Program-made: the position numbers and the translations under genes
Notes under the pieces: model-generated
Told to the model about the DNA's origin: nothing
The model's input: only the letters and a program-made list of their open reading frames with translations
Databases searched by the model: none
In this document: piece after piece, positions 19,877 to 27,794 of the stretch
How positions within the stretch are numbered: the first letter of the stretch is position 1
Layout of the letters: each line of letters begins with the position of its first letter
From: Streptococcus pyogenes
GTDB lineage: Bacteria > Bacillota > Bacilli > Lactobacillales > Streptococcaceae
Assembly: GCF_002055535.1 (NCBI RefSeq)
Contig: NZ_LN831034.1
Location: forward strand, 806,001 to 870,000
Direction: 5' to 3'
Length of the DNA: 64,000 nucleotides

Positions 19877-20609
19877 AATGTTTAGTAGAAAAATTACTGA
19901 GACTGATCGTTTCCTTGAAATGCCATTATCATCTCAAGCTCTCTACTTTCATTTGAATATGGGAGCTGATGATGAGGGCTTTATCGATAAGGCTAAGACG
20001 ATTCAGAGAACAATTGGTGCTAGTGACGATGATATGAAATTGCTTATTGCAAAAGGGTTCTTGATTCCCTTTGATAGTGGTGTAGTCGTTATCCGTCATT
20101 GGAGGATTCACAACTATATCCAGTCTGACCGCTTTCAATCAACTTTATACCAGTCAGAAAAGGCTCAGCTAGAGTATGACAAGTCAAAAACAGCCAGTCT
20201 TAAACCTATTGGAAATTGTATACAAAATGTATCCGAAATGGAGACACAGGTTAGGTTAAGTAAGGGTAGCTTAGATAAGGATAGCTTAACTACCTATCCT
20301 ACTGTTTTAGACAACGAGGAAGAAGATATTCCATACAAGGAAATCATATCTTACTTGAATGAAAAAGCTAATAGAAATTACAGACCTAACATTCAGAAAA
20401 ACAAAACTCTTATCAAGGCTAGATGGTCAGAAGGATTCAGATTAGATGATTTTAAGCATGTCATTGATAACACAGTCAAGGATTGGTCAGGTACTAAGTA
20501 TGAAAAGTATCTCAGACCTGAAACGCTCTTTGGTTCTAAGTTTGAAGGTTATCTGAATCAAGCACCACGAACCAAGAAGGAAACAACTGATGAAAGGTTG
20601 GGCTTTTAG
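19863..20609 (+). CDS. Phage replisome organiser (DnaD-like)
   Basis: This 248-residue protein has an N-terminal winged-helix-type region (MFSRKITETDRFLEMP, then LYFHLNMGADDEGFID). Its C-terminal domain is of the Phg_2220_C type, with YLNEKANRNYRPN and LRPETLFGSKFEGYLNQ. Such proteins bind the phage origin and recruit the helicase through the loader. The gene overlaps dnaB by 14 bases and its stop abuts the loader start. The phage origin may lie within this gene, as in related phages, but I could not identify iterons by eye. Confidence 0.85.
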   Translation: MAQRRMFSRKITETDRFLEMPLSSQALYFHLNMGADDEGFIDKAKTIQRTIGASDDDMKLLIAKGFLIPFDSGVVVIRHWRIHNYIQSDRFQSTLYQSEKAQLEYDKSKTASLKPIGNCIQNVSEMETQVRLSKGSLDKDSLTTYPTVLDNEEEDIPYKEIISYLNEKANRNYRPNIQKNKTLIKARWSEGFRLDDFKHVIDNTVKDWSGTKYEKYLRPETLFGSKFEGYLNQAPRTKKETTDERLGF

Positions 20610-21431
20610 ATGAATCCTTTTAAGAATTTTGAAACCAGGCAAGTCTTGGCTGAAACTTGTGAGGTTCACGGTTGCCAGTTGTGGCTGACTAAAGTACCGA
20701 TTAAGGGAAGACTTGAAGAACTCAAGCAATGCCCAGAGTGTACCAAGGCTGCTATCAACATCTTTGAAGATAAGTTGAACAGCCAGAGCAAAATCAACAG
20801 CAAACTTGCTGATACCTATGCTGTCTTTGAAAGAGATAGCCTGGTATCAGACAAGCTGAGGGCTAAGAGCCTTGAGAACTATGAAATAAAGTATGATATT
20901 GACCAGCAAGCTATCAACTACGCCAAGCGAATGGAACAGTTCTACCGACAGGACAGAACAGGCAATGCTATTATTACAGGCCCCTCTGGAGTTGGCAAGA
21001 GTCATCTGACTTACGGCTTGGCGAGGTTTATGAATGAACAATTTAAAGTCTACAAATCACCAAAATCAGTCCTCTTCATCTCACTGGTAAGCCTTTTTAC
21101 AAAAATAAAAGAAAGCTTCAAGGTTGACAATGGGTACAGACAGACTGACATGATTAAGTTACTAACTAAGGTTGACTACCTCTTTCTGGACGATTTGGGC
21201 AAGGAGAGTCGCAAAGGCGACAGCCAGAACAATGAGTGGACTCATCAAATACTGTATGAGATTTTAGACAATCGGAGCAACACAATCATCAATACAAATC
21301 TGAGCAGTAAGGAGATTAAGGCCTTGTATGCTGACAATTATGGCAACGGTGCTTTGTCTAGTCGGATTCTTGAGGGTGTGACTGGAAATAGCTTTGCTTA
21401 TCCGAAGGATATGGAAGATAGGAGGTATTGA
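20610..21431 (+). CDS. DnaC-type helicase loader ATPase
   Basis: This 273-residue AAA+ protein has Walker A GPSGVGKSHL at about 128-137, Walker B YLFLDDLG near 190 and sensor-1-like NTIINTNLS near 230. It would load the phage helicase made by the gene at 18530. An N-terminal Cys pattern (C-x4-C-HGCQ, then CPEC) may bind zinc, as in some phage loaders. It begins directly after the organiser stop and overlaps the next gene. Confidence 0.9.
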   Translation: MNPFKNFETRQVLAETCEVHGCQLWLTKVPIKGRLEELKQCPECTKAAINIFEDKLNSQSKINSKLADTYAVFERDSLVSDKLRAKSLENYEIKYDIDQQAINYAKRMEQFYRQDRTGNAIITGPSGVGKSHLTYGLARFMNEQFKVYKSPKSVLFISLVSLFTKIKESFKVDNGYRQTDMIKLLTKVDYLFLDDLGKESRKGDSQNNEWTHQILYEILDNRSNTIINTNLSSKEIKALYADNYGNGALSSRILEGVTGNSFAYPKDMEDRRY

Positions 21432-21661
21432 TGTTTAAACTACAACATATTGTTAATGGGTTTTATCCAGTTACCGTTGGTAATTTTGATAATGTTCAAG
21501 ATGCAGTTGATGCCATCAAGGCGCATGTTAGAGCTAACTCCGCAATCATAAATCCACGATATGCAAAGAGTATGAGTGGCGAAACTATCAGAATTGATTA
21601 TGGTGCTAAGGATTGCTATTACTTGTTAACTAAAAAAACGGAGGAAAAACAAAATGACTGA
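21431..21661 (+). CDS. Hypothetical phage protein, 76 aa
   Basis: The ATG at 21431 follows AGGAGG and overlaps the loader stop. The small soluble protein has mixed strand and helix (MFKLQHIVNGFYPVTVGNF). No family was recognised. It overlaps the next gene by eight bases. Confidence 0.65.
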   Translation: MFKLQHIVNGFYPVTVGNFDNVQDAVDAIKAHVRANSAIINPRYAKSMSGETIRIDYGAKDCYYLLTKKTEEKQND

Positions 21662-21836
21662 AGAACAAATAATGACATTACCAATCAAATATGGAAACTT
21701 GATGATGGCTAAGGCAGATGCACTAGATGCCTTGATTGAAAATGACATTGTAAATAAAGAAACAATTATCAATATTGGTAATGATGATTGGTATGCGGAA
21801 TATTTAGCAAACAAATGGGAGATTGAACATGACTAA
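21654..21836 (+). CDS. Hypothetical phage protein, 60 aa
   Basis: A small acidic helical protein (MTEEQIMTLPIKYGNLMMAK). GGAGG precedes the ATG. It is part of a chain of overlapping small middle genes. The function is unknown. Confidence 0.65.
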   Translation: MTEEQIMTLPIKYGNLMMAKADALDALIENDIVNKETIINIGNDDWYAEYLANKWEIEHD

Positions 21837-22314
21837 AACACTTGAGGAAAAGGTTGAACAATGGTTTATTGACCGCACCCTACATGAGGCTAATCCAGTT
21901 AAACAATTTCAAAAGCTGATGGAAGAATCAGGCGAACTGTTTGAAGGTATCGCAAAAAATAAACCTGAATTGATTTATGACGCCCTTGGTGACATGCAAG
22001 TTGTCTTGATTGGTCTTGAACAGCAAATCAAGAACGGTGCAGCAATTGAAGCGAAACCACAGGAGATGGAGCTTCTGCTCCTTACATCAAGTTTAGGAGA
22101 GGTGGCTCAAAAGCTCTACAAGCACATTTTCCACAAAGAAACACGGACACCGCTTGTCCGTCCTCAGTTGATGTTGCTGCATAGTTCCATTCATGCAGTT
22201 GCCATTCATAACGAGACTACGGCTGATGATTGTTTGGCCATTGCCTACAATGAAATCAAAGACCGTAAAGGAAAGATGATTGATGGAGTTTTTGTAAAGG
22301 AGGCAGATTTGTGA
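21829..22314 (+). CDS. MazG-like nucleotide pyrophosphohydrolase
   Basis: The 161-residue product shows the MazG-like helical core, with EESGELFEG near 29-37 and DALGDMQVVLIGLEQQI near 48-64. These supply the metal-binding acidic residues. MazG-type enzymes hydrolyse NTPs to NMP and pyrophosphate, and phage versions may alter host nucleotide or alarmone pools. The start could be 21823 or 21829; both overlap the previous stop. Confidence 0.8.
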   Translation: MTKTLEEKVEQWFIDRTLHEANPVKQFQKLMEESGELFEGIAKNKPELIYDALGDMQVVLIGLEQQIKNGAAIEAKPQEMELLLLTSSLGEVAQKLYKHIFHKETRTPLVRPQLMLLHSSIHAVAIHNETTADDCLAIAYNEIKDRKGKMIDGVFVKEADL

Positions 22315-22616
22315 GAAAGATACTGACAAAAATTGGAAATTTTAGTCTTTTGCTCATCCTCTTGTTTAGTCCGTTGTTAATTAGCTACAAACTTGACAAA
22401 ACTGATGCAAAAATTAAACAACCAAAAGTCATCATTTACAAAGTTGATAATGTTGGTGCTAATATGATTGGTACCATTACAGCCAAGGAAATTATTGACG
22501 GTCACTATACTGTTACCGCTGGTACTTATGGTAAATTCTTAGTCACTGAGGAACAATACAATGAAATTTCTGTTGGTGATAACATTCCAGATTATTTGAA
22601 AGGACGTGGGAACTAA
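22311..22616 (+). CDS. DUF1372-type phage protein
   Basis: This 101-residue protein has an N-terminal signal or anchor helix (FSLLLILLFSPLLISY, residues 12-27) and a small strand-rich domain (YTVTAGTYGKFLVTEEQY). It matches my memory of DUF1372 proteins of streptococcal phages. It starts at GTG, overlapping the previous stop. The function is unknown. Confidence 0.7.
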   Translation: MRKILTKIGNFSLLLILLFSPLLISYKLDKTDAKIKQPKVIIYKVDNVGANMIGTITAKEIIDGHYTVTAGTYGKFLVTEEQYNEISVGDNIPDYLKGRGN

Positions 22617-22978
22617 TGTGGAAATGTGAATTTATAAGAAAATGGCTTAATATTCCAACTGTTAAAGATAATGAAACCAGAAAACTAAGTGAACAAGGTT
22701 ATGTCAAAGTGAATACTGAAAGCACTCAGTTTACGGGAATAAAAATTATTCATGATAATGTCAATAAACCAAGTCATTATCAGGGTAAGTATGGACTTGA
22801 AGCTATTGCTGTCATTGATAACTTCATGGGTGATTTAGCAGGTAAAGCGTCGTGGGCATGGGGGAATATGATTAAATATGTCCTACGTTTTCAGAAGAAA
22901 AATGGTCTTGAAGACCTTAAAAAAGCAAGAAAAAACCTTGACTGGTTGATTGAAGAAATGGAGAAAAATAATGGCTGA
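22616..22978 (+). CDS. DUF3310 phage protein
   Basis: The 120-residue product carries the DUF3310 signature NKPSHYQGKYGLEAI, followed by GNMIKYVLRFQKK and LKKARKNLDWLIEEM. The family is a nucleotide kinase-like phage protein of uncertain role. The start overlaps the preceding stop (TAATG). Confidence 0.85.
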   Translation: MWKCEFIRKWLNIPTVKDNETRKLSEQGYVKVNTESTQFTGIKIIHDNVNKPSHYQGKYGLEAIAVIDNFMGDLAGKASWAWGNMIKYVLRFQKKNGLEDLKKARKNLDWLIEEMEKNNG

Positions 22979-23303
22979 TAAACTTAACGATATGATGACA
23001 GGAATCTATGGATTTAGTGTCAGAGATAATAAGGTCGTTCCACCAAAACACCATTTTCCAAAGGCAGTGGCAGAAAGAGCTGATTACTTTTGGGAAATGG
23101 CGGAAGATGGTTTGACATTAATGGGAGCGATGGAATGTATCTTTGCGGATGATAAACCTGAAGGATTTGATTTTTGGGCAACAAAGGAGTGGTTACCAAA
23201 AACAGAGGAATTTGATGAGTGGGTAGGTCATTTGTTAAGTCTAGCACAATCAGAAATGATGATTTATTTATTATTTGGAAATAGTGGTGATCAAAATGAA
23301 TAA
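22971..23303 (+). CDS. Hypothetical phage protein, 110 aa
   Basis: The ATG at 22971 is favoured over the in-frame ATG at 22950, which would overlap the previous gene more. The product is acidic and Trp-rich (ADYFWEMAEDG; DFWATKEWLPKTEEFDEWVG). No family was recognised. Confidence 0.65.
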   Translation: MADKLNDMMTGIYGFSVRDNKVVPPKHHFPKAVAERADYFWEMAEDGLTLMGAMECIFADDKPEGFDFWATKEWLPKTEEFDEWVGHLLSLAQSEMMIYLLFGNSGDQNE

Positions 23304-23517
23304 TTTAGAAAAAATTAGGGAAGAAAAAGGAATTTCAGATGTTGAGTTGTCATCTGTTGTCCAAAAAATACTTGAAGAAAAATACATTAAAGGTTTACGA
23401 TTTGAACAAGTAAATGCCCTAACAATTATGTGCGAGTTGGGTTATATCCACTTTGACAAGAGACTATCTGAAGTTTACGAACAAGCATTAAATAGCATAG
23501 GAGATTATAAAAAATGA
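23296..23517 (+). CDS. Hypothetical phage protein, 73 aa
   Basis: The ATG at 23296 is preceded by GGTGAT. The product is small, helical and charged ([19 protein letters not shown]), with an XRE-like first helix pair but no complete domain. It is coupled to ssb by an ATGA overlap. Confidence 0.6.
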   Translation: MNNLEKIREEKGISDVELSSVVQKILEEKYIKGLRFEQVNALTIMCELGYIHFDKRLSEVYEQALNSIGDYKK

Positions 23518-23906
23518 TCAATAACGTTGTCCTGATTGGCCGCTTAACAAAAGATGTTGAGCTACGCTATACACCAAGTCAAGTAGCTTGCGCACAGTTT
23601 ACTTTAGCAGTTAATCGTAATTTTAAAAATCAAGATGGGCAAAAAGAAGCTGATTTTATTAATTGTGTAATGTGGCGACAAGCTGCTGAAAATTTAACAA
23701 ATTGGACGAAAAAGGGCCATCTGATTGCGATAACAGGACGCATTCAGACCCGTAACTACGAAAACCAACAAGGACAACGTGTCTATGTAACAGAAGTGGT
23801 TGCCGAAAGTTTTCAAATTTTAGAGAAGCGTGATAAAACAGCTAATACTAATAGCTTGGCAGATACCATGCCAGACTATGGACCAGAACCAGATTTACCA
23901 TTTTAG
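23514..23906 (+). CDS. ssb: Phage single-stranded DNA-binding protein
   Basis: This 130-residue OB-fold protein ([55 protein letters not shown]) coats single-stranded DNA during phage replication. The C-terminal acidic tip [10 protein letters not shown], which recruits partner proteins, is intact. It lies at the end of the replication genes. Confidence 0.95.
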   Translation: MINNVVLIGRLTKDVELRYTPSQVACAQFTLAVNRNFKNQDGQKEADFINCVMWRQAAENLTNWTKKGHLIAITGRIQTRNYENQQGQRVYVTEVVAESFQILEKRDKTANTNSLADTMPDYGPEPDLPF

Positions 23907-23919
23907 GAGTAATTAATAA

Positions 23920-24198
23920 ATGATATATTTACAAGGCGAAGGTATAAAACCAGAAGATATGACTATTGACATGAGTGGGGTTCAGGCATTACAGTCAACC
24001 ATTGACTATATCAACTTTTTAGAATCAGAGAAAAACAGATGCTATAAAGAGTTGGAAGATAACGAAGCTTGTATTGCCAGACTCAAACAGTCGAATATAG
24101 AGCTAACTCAAAAAGTTGTTGATGTGACGTGGAAGGATATGAGAAGGGTAGCTAAAGCTCGGTTATCTCGTAGAAAATATGGGGTTAAAATCGGATGA
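23920..24198 (+). CDS. Hypothetical phage protein, 92 aa
   Basis: A central coiled-coil-like stretch (FLESEKNRCYKELEDNEACI) is followed by a basic C-terminus (RRVAKARLSRRKYGV). It overlaps the next gene by four bases. The function is unknown. Confidence 0.6.
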   Translation: MIYLQGEGIKPEDMTIDMSGVQALQSTIDYINFLESEKNRCYKELEDNEACIARLKQSNIELTQKVVDVTWKDMRRVAKARLSRRKYGVKIG

Positions 24199-24539
24199 AA
24201 CTAAGAATTAAATACTTACGTCAAGCATTAGGCTTAACTCAAAGTGCTTTTGCTGCTAAAGCTCACGTTCACAAAAATATGATAGCTAACTATGAGTCTC
24301 AAAATTCAAACCCAAGTTTAAAACAGATTGAGAAAATCGTATTAGCATTTAACGTTGAACCAGCATGGCTTGCAGGATGGGACACAAAACCTCAAATTGT
24401 TGTCAAAGAAAAAATTGTCAGGGTTCAGGACCCATCAGCTCGTATTCCAAATGATTGGAAAAATGATGAGTGTGGTAGGTTGATCAATTGGGTTGAGGTA
24501 CAAACATCTGGAGAAATAATCACGAATAAAGGTCAGTAA
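24195..24539 (+). CDS. XRE-family transcriptional regulator, 114 aa
   Basis: A Cro/C1 helix-turn-helix occupies about residues 4-58 (LRQALGLTQSAFAAKAHVHK; NMIANYESQNSNPSLKQIE), followed by a short variable tail. It may control middle or late genes. It is distinct from the lysogeny repressor, which has a peptidase domain. Confidence 0.8.
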   Translation: MKLRIKYLRQALGLTQSAFAAKAHVHKNMIANYESQNSNPSLKQIEKIVLAFNVEPAWLAGWDTKPQIVVKEKIVRVQDPSARIPNDWKNDECGRLINWVEVQTSGEIITNKGQ

Positions 24540-24541
24540 AA

Positions 24542-24943
24542 ATGAAACTATCCAAAAAAGATTACGATTTACTCGATAAGGAGTTGATGCAATTCAAAGA
24601 TATTGACAAATCTATTGCAACAAGACAGATGGAATTGATGTCCAAAGATGGCATTAACTTTATAACTTATCGCACAAACGGTCTTCTCAATCATCCAGAT
24701 ATGATAGTTGAGAAGTGGAGTGATGACCTGATTTTACGCAACATGGATATTTTTAAAGAGACTGTCCAAAAACTTATTGAGGAAATGGATAATGAGCAGA
24801 AAGAAATATTTTCTTTACATTGGCTTAATCATCAATATAGTTGGGAGGAAGTCATGTTTTACATCAATTGTAGTAAGTCATCAATCTACCGCAAGCGTAA
24901 AGCAATTTTAAAAATTTACGCTAAATTGAAAGGTTGGCACTAA
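24542..24943 (+). CDS. Late-gene regulator, RinA/ArpU/DUF722-like
   Basis: This 133-residue protein has a C-terminal sigma-region-4-like helix-turn-helix (YSWEEVMFYINCSKSSIYRK) behind a helical N-terminus. Proteins of this type lie just before the packaging genes in Gram-positive phages and activate late transcription. Its place between the replication and packaging modules agrees. Confidence 0.75.
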   Translation: MKLSKKDYDLLDKELMQFKDIDKSIATRQMELMSKDGINFITYRTNGLLNHPDMIVEKWSDDLILRNMDIFKETVQKLIEEMDNEQKEIFSLHWLNHQYSWEEVMFYINCSKSSIYRKRKAILKIYAKLKGWH

Positions 24944-25051
24944 AAGCATATTGTAGTGCCACAAAAAAGAAGTTATTATGATAGCGTGAAATATTGAATA
25001 TCAGAAGCAAGAAACTGTTGGAACGATTTGAATATCATTATTTCTAAAGGA

Positions 25052-25104
25052 GACAAGAGCAAATGTTCTTGTCTTTTTACTTTTTAGGAGGTGATAAAGT
25101 GTGA
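25052..25104 (+). promoter_or_regulatory. Terminator with overlapping 13-codon leader peptide
   Basis: GACAAGA (25052-25058) pairs with TCTTGTC (25067-25073), then TTTTT. An ORF of 13 codons starts at ATG 25063 inside the loop, with AAAGGAG upstream, and ends at 25104, overlapping the GTG start (25101) of the recombinase. Translation of the leader would disturb the hairpin, so an attenuation device is plausible. Confidence 0.45.
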
Positions 25105-25676
25105 AGATAGTACAACCAATCAGAGATACTGATCAGATTGATATGATGAAGGATTATTTAAAAGATTGGAATCCAAGGAACTTTTTGCTACTACTTTTTG
25201 GATTAAATACTGGATTGAGGATAGGTGATATCCTACCGCTAAAAGTAAAGCATGTCACAGCTAGCAATCATATAGACATAATAGAACAAAAAACAGGTAA
25301 GCAGAAGCAGTTTCCTATCAATAAGACGTTAAGACGAGAGATAGACAAGTATATTAAAGAGAAAGAACTAAAGCCTTGGGATTATCTATTTGAAAGTCGC
25401 AAAAAGTGTACAGAACCAGGAAAAGAAGGTCAGAAGCAACCAATAAGCAGAGAGCAAGCTTGGAAGATACTCAATCAAGCTGCTAAGCAATTTGGCATAC
25501 ATCATATAGGTACGCATAGCATGAGAAAGTCGTTTGGTTATCACATGTATCAAAAGACCCAAGATATAGCGATGCTGATGGAGATGTTTAATCATTCTTC
25601 ACCAGATATTACTTTAAGATACATTGGCATAAACCAAGAAAAAATAGATGATGCTGTGGCTGATTTCAGCCTGTAA
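25101..25676 (+). CDS. Second tyrosine recombinase, catalytic domain only
   Basis: This 191-residue protein holds only the catalytic domain. Arg40 is in TGLRIGD, then HSMRK (His139, Arg142), His165 in FNHSSP and Tyr174 in LRYIGI, so all catalytic residues are kept. It lacks arm- and core-binding domains. Related short recombinases occur before the terminase genes in many streptococcal and lactococcal phages; their role is not settled. The start is GTG with AGGAGG upstream. Confidence 0.88.
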   Translation: MKIVQPIRDTDQIDMMKDYLKDWNPRNFLLLLFGLNTGLRIGDILPLKVKHVTASNHIDIIEQKTGKQKQFPINKTLRREIDKYIKEKELKPWDYLFESRKKCTEPGKEGQKQPISREQAWKILNQAAKQFGIHHIGTHSMRKSFGYHMYQKTQDIAMLMEMFNHSSPDITLRYIGINQEKIDDAVADFSL

Positions 25677-25830
25677 TATTTTTTTAGTTTTATTTAATAA
25701 CACAAAATGAAAAAATGTTGCATTACCTTTTCAGGAATTGGATGCTTAGCTTAGTAATCATCATTGATTTGATAGCTTTTCAGGAAATTAACAATATATA
25801 AGATATGTGACATTGAGAGAGGAAAAATAA

Positions 25831-26127
25831 ATGAAACCTAATCGTTATCCATACGGTAAATCACATTCGAGGAACAATATAACCAAACCAATAAAAGAGC
25901 TGGTAATTATTTTTAGAGAAGATGAATCTATCCCTGAAGTAATACTAAACGGAATTAATCTTAAAAATAGCAGAGCAGGCCTAGTATCTATTAACCTTAA
26001 CTGGCATACAAAGAATGTTCAGTCAATCGATGAGTTAGTAGAGCGCAAAGTATCACTTGAATACTACGATAATCCAGGTTTAGATATGTCGCTTTGTAAG
26101 TTGTCTCAATCGTTTAAATTAATATAA
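25831..26127 (+). CDS. Hypothetical phage protein, 98 aa
   Basis: Soluble, strand-rich protein (IKELVIIFREDESIPEVILN). A weak GAGAGAGG site precedes the ATG. The 154-base gap before it contains CTTTTCAGGAA twice but no clear gene. The function is unknown. Confidence 0.6.
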   Translation: MKPNRYPYGKSHSRNNITKPIKELVIIFREDESIPEVILNGINLKNSRAGLVSINLNWHTKNVQSIDELVERKVSLEYYDNPGLDMSLCKLSQSFKLI

Positions 26128-26150
26128 GAATTTTAAAATGGAGGTGCAAA

Positions 26151-26396
26151 ATGAAATTTATTAAGTTGACAGTAGAAGAACAAGAAATAACATCAGTCGT
26201 AGGAAACAAAGCATTTACACTACCAGAACATATAACTCTAATACCAGTTGAAAACATCATCCAAGTTTTCGAAAACAAAAATTTGAAAAGTGGATTAGTC
26301 ACTTGTGTTTCCGTTGTTTTTAAGTATTCCCAAGCAACAGAGGAAATATTAGTTAAAGAGTCAATCCACGAAATCAATAGATTGCTAAACAAGTAA
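26151..26396 (+). CDS. Hypothetical phage protein, 81 aa
   Basis: GGAGG precedes the ATG. The small protein (MKFIKLTVEEQEITSVVGNK) appears beta-rich, with FKYSQATEEILVKESIHEI near the end. No family was recognised. Confidence 0.65.
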   Translation: MKFIKLTVEEQEITSVVGNKAFTLPEHITLIPVENIIQVFENKNLKSGLVTCVSVVFKYSQATEEILVKESIHEINRLLNK

Positions 26397-26408
26397 AGGT
26401 GGATTGTT

Positions 26409-26612
26409 ATGTACAAAATAGCGCCAAAAGGAATGATAATGTTTATCGCTAACAAATATTGCGAAGTAAGACCCAAAAGCATCCACAAGGGAATTGAGTG
26501 GGCTTGGAAATGGTATCAGAGTTTTAACAAAGGAAGTTTGGTGCCGTATGAATGGCTAGAGTATCACAATCAATTTAAAAAGGAACATGATTATCCATGT
26601 TTTAAAAAATAA
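26409..26612 (+). CDS. Hypothetical phage protein, 67 aa
   Basis: AAAGGTGG precedes the ATG. The product is basic and aromatic-rich (KGIEWAWKWYQSFNKGS). Its end overlaps the upstream region of the next gene. The function is unknown. Confidence 0.6.
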   Translation: MYKIAPKGMIMFIANKYCEVRPKSIHKGIEWAWKWYQSFNKGSLVPYEWLEYHNQFKKEHDYPCFKK

Positions 26613-26637
26613 TTATTATTTATGGCTAGGGAATGTA

Positions 26638-27024
26638 ATGCGAAAAACAAAAATTGAAAAAGAGTTTAGCCATCACATTATGTGGCTACAAAGATACTAC
26701 AAAAAGTCTCAAGGCAATCCACTAAATTCCATATTGCTACAGATGCTAGAGGAGAAAGAGGAAGAGACAGGTCTTGATAGGTTTAATGATATTGACTGTC
26801 GTATTTACTTTGCCTGGCTGTCAGCAATAAGTTACATGATAAACCATACAGATAGCAACATGATGCAGCTAATCAAAGATGTCTATGTTCATCGCATACT
26901 AAATATGACAGGAGCTGGTGCTAAGTACCTCAACTATGCTGAGACACAGACACAACAAAAGGTCAGAGATTGGTTTGTTGAGCTTAACAGACAACATTAC
27001 GAAAAGGTAATTGCCAATGATTAA
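26638..27024 (+). CDS. Hypothetical phage protein, 128 aa
   Basis: The ATG at 26638 with AGGG upstream is preferred over 26587. The product is helical (KTKIEKEFSHHIMWLQRYYK) and sits just before the HNH nuclease, the place often taken by late regulators, but I see no clear DNA-binding motif. It overlaps the HNH gene by eight bases. Confidence 0.6.
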   Translation: MRKTKIEKEFSHHIMWLQRYYKKSQGNPLNSILLQMLEEKEEETGLDRFNDIDCRIYFAWLSAISYMINHTDSNMMQLIKDVYVHRILNMTGAGAKYLNYAETQTQQKVRDWFVELNRQHYEKVIAND

Positions 27025-27322
27025 GATTGATACGACAAGCAAAGAGTCTATGTATCGCACCTTCTACCACAAGACAGAGTGGAGGAAGCTCAGAGAGATT
27101 GCAATCATCAGAGATAAGAGAGAGTGTGTTTGGTGCAGGCAGAATGGCAAGAGGACAACAACAAACCTCGAAGTTGATCACATCAAAGAGGTTAAGGACT
27201 ATCCAGAGCTAGCCTTAGACTTAGCCAACCTTAGGACTCTATGCAAAAACTGTCATAACAGGCGTCATGGACGCTATCAAAAGAAGGAAAACCGCTGGGA
27301 TGATGAGACTTTTGAATGGTAA
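27017..27322 (+). CDS. HNH endonuclease, packaging-associated
   Basis: This 101-residue HNH nuclease has CVWC, EVDHIKEV and CKNCHNRRHG, giving the His-Asn-His core and four zinc-binding cysteines. In HK97-type cos phages the HNH protein next to terminase is needed with the large subunit for cos cleavage. The gene order here (HNH, non-coding gap, small and large terminase) fits. The ATG at 27017 is preferred over TTG at 27011. Confidence 0.9.
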   Translation: MIKIDTTSKESMYRTFYHKTEWRKLREIAIIRDKRECVWCRQNGKRTTTNLEVDHIKEVKDYPELALDLANLRTLCKNCHNRRHGRYQKKENRWDDETFEW

Positions 27323-27464
27323 TGAAAATAAAAAATGAAAGGACACCCCCCGGTCGAAAAAAATCGACTCAATTTTGCTGCCGTGGAACCGGTGGGAGGG
27401 TCATTTGACCAAAAATGTGTTTTTTGCGCACATATTTAGAGGGAGGGGGGGATAGTGATAAAAA
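27323..27464. other. Probable cos region
   Basis: A 142-base non-coding gap between HNH and the small terminase has unusual G/C tracts in an A/T-rich genome: ACACCCCCCGGTCGA, then ACCGGTGGGAGGG and GAGGGAGGGGGGG. TCGA-A6-TCGA-type symmetry is present around 27353-27371. The position and composition fit cos, but the exact nicks cannot be read. Confidence 0.55.
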
Positions 27465-27782
27465 ATGAAAATCTCTGAATTAAAAAAAGAGCTTTTGGGG
27501 CTCGTTGATCAGGATAGTTCCTTCGAAGTTGAAATTGTCGAAAGGTACTTGAACCTTGTGAAAATTTATCGAAAGTTAGACCAGTCCCTCAAAGAAAATG
27601 GGTATATGATTCTAGTGAAAAATGGTGCTCAAAGTTTCTTGAAAGCAAATTCTGCAATAGGGGAAAAAACCAAGATAAATCAACAGCTCATAAAGCTTGG
27701 GGAATTTTTCCAGAAGAAAAAAGAAGAGATTAAAAATGAACAAAATAATACCAATTTTGCGGACCCCTCAGATTTTCTTTAG
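27465..27782 (+). CDS. terS: Terminase small subunit
   Basis: This 105-residue helical protein resembles the P27-type small terminase, which recognises cos and guides the large subunit. The identification rests on size, predicted helices and position between the probable cos region and terL; sequence motifs are weak. It ends 12 bases before terL. Confidence 0.75.
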   Translation: MKISELKKELLGLVDQDSSFEVEIVERYLNLVKIYRKLDQSLKENGYMILVKNGAQSFLKANSAIGEKTKINQQLIKLGEFFQKKKEEIKNEQNNTNFADPSDFL

Positions 27783-27794
27783 GAGGTACCTTGA

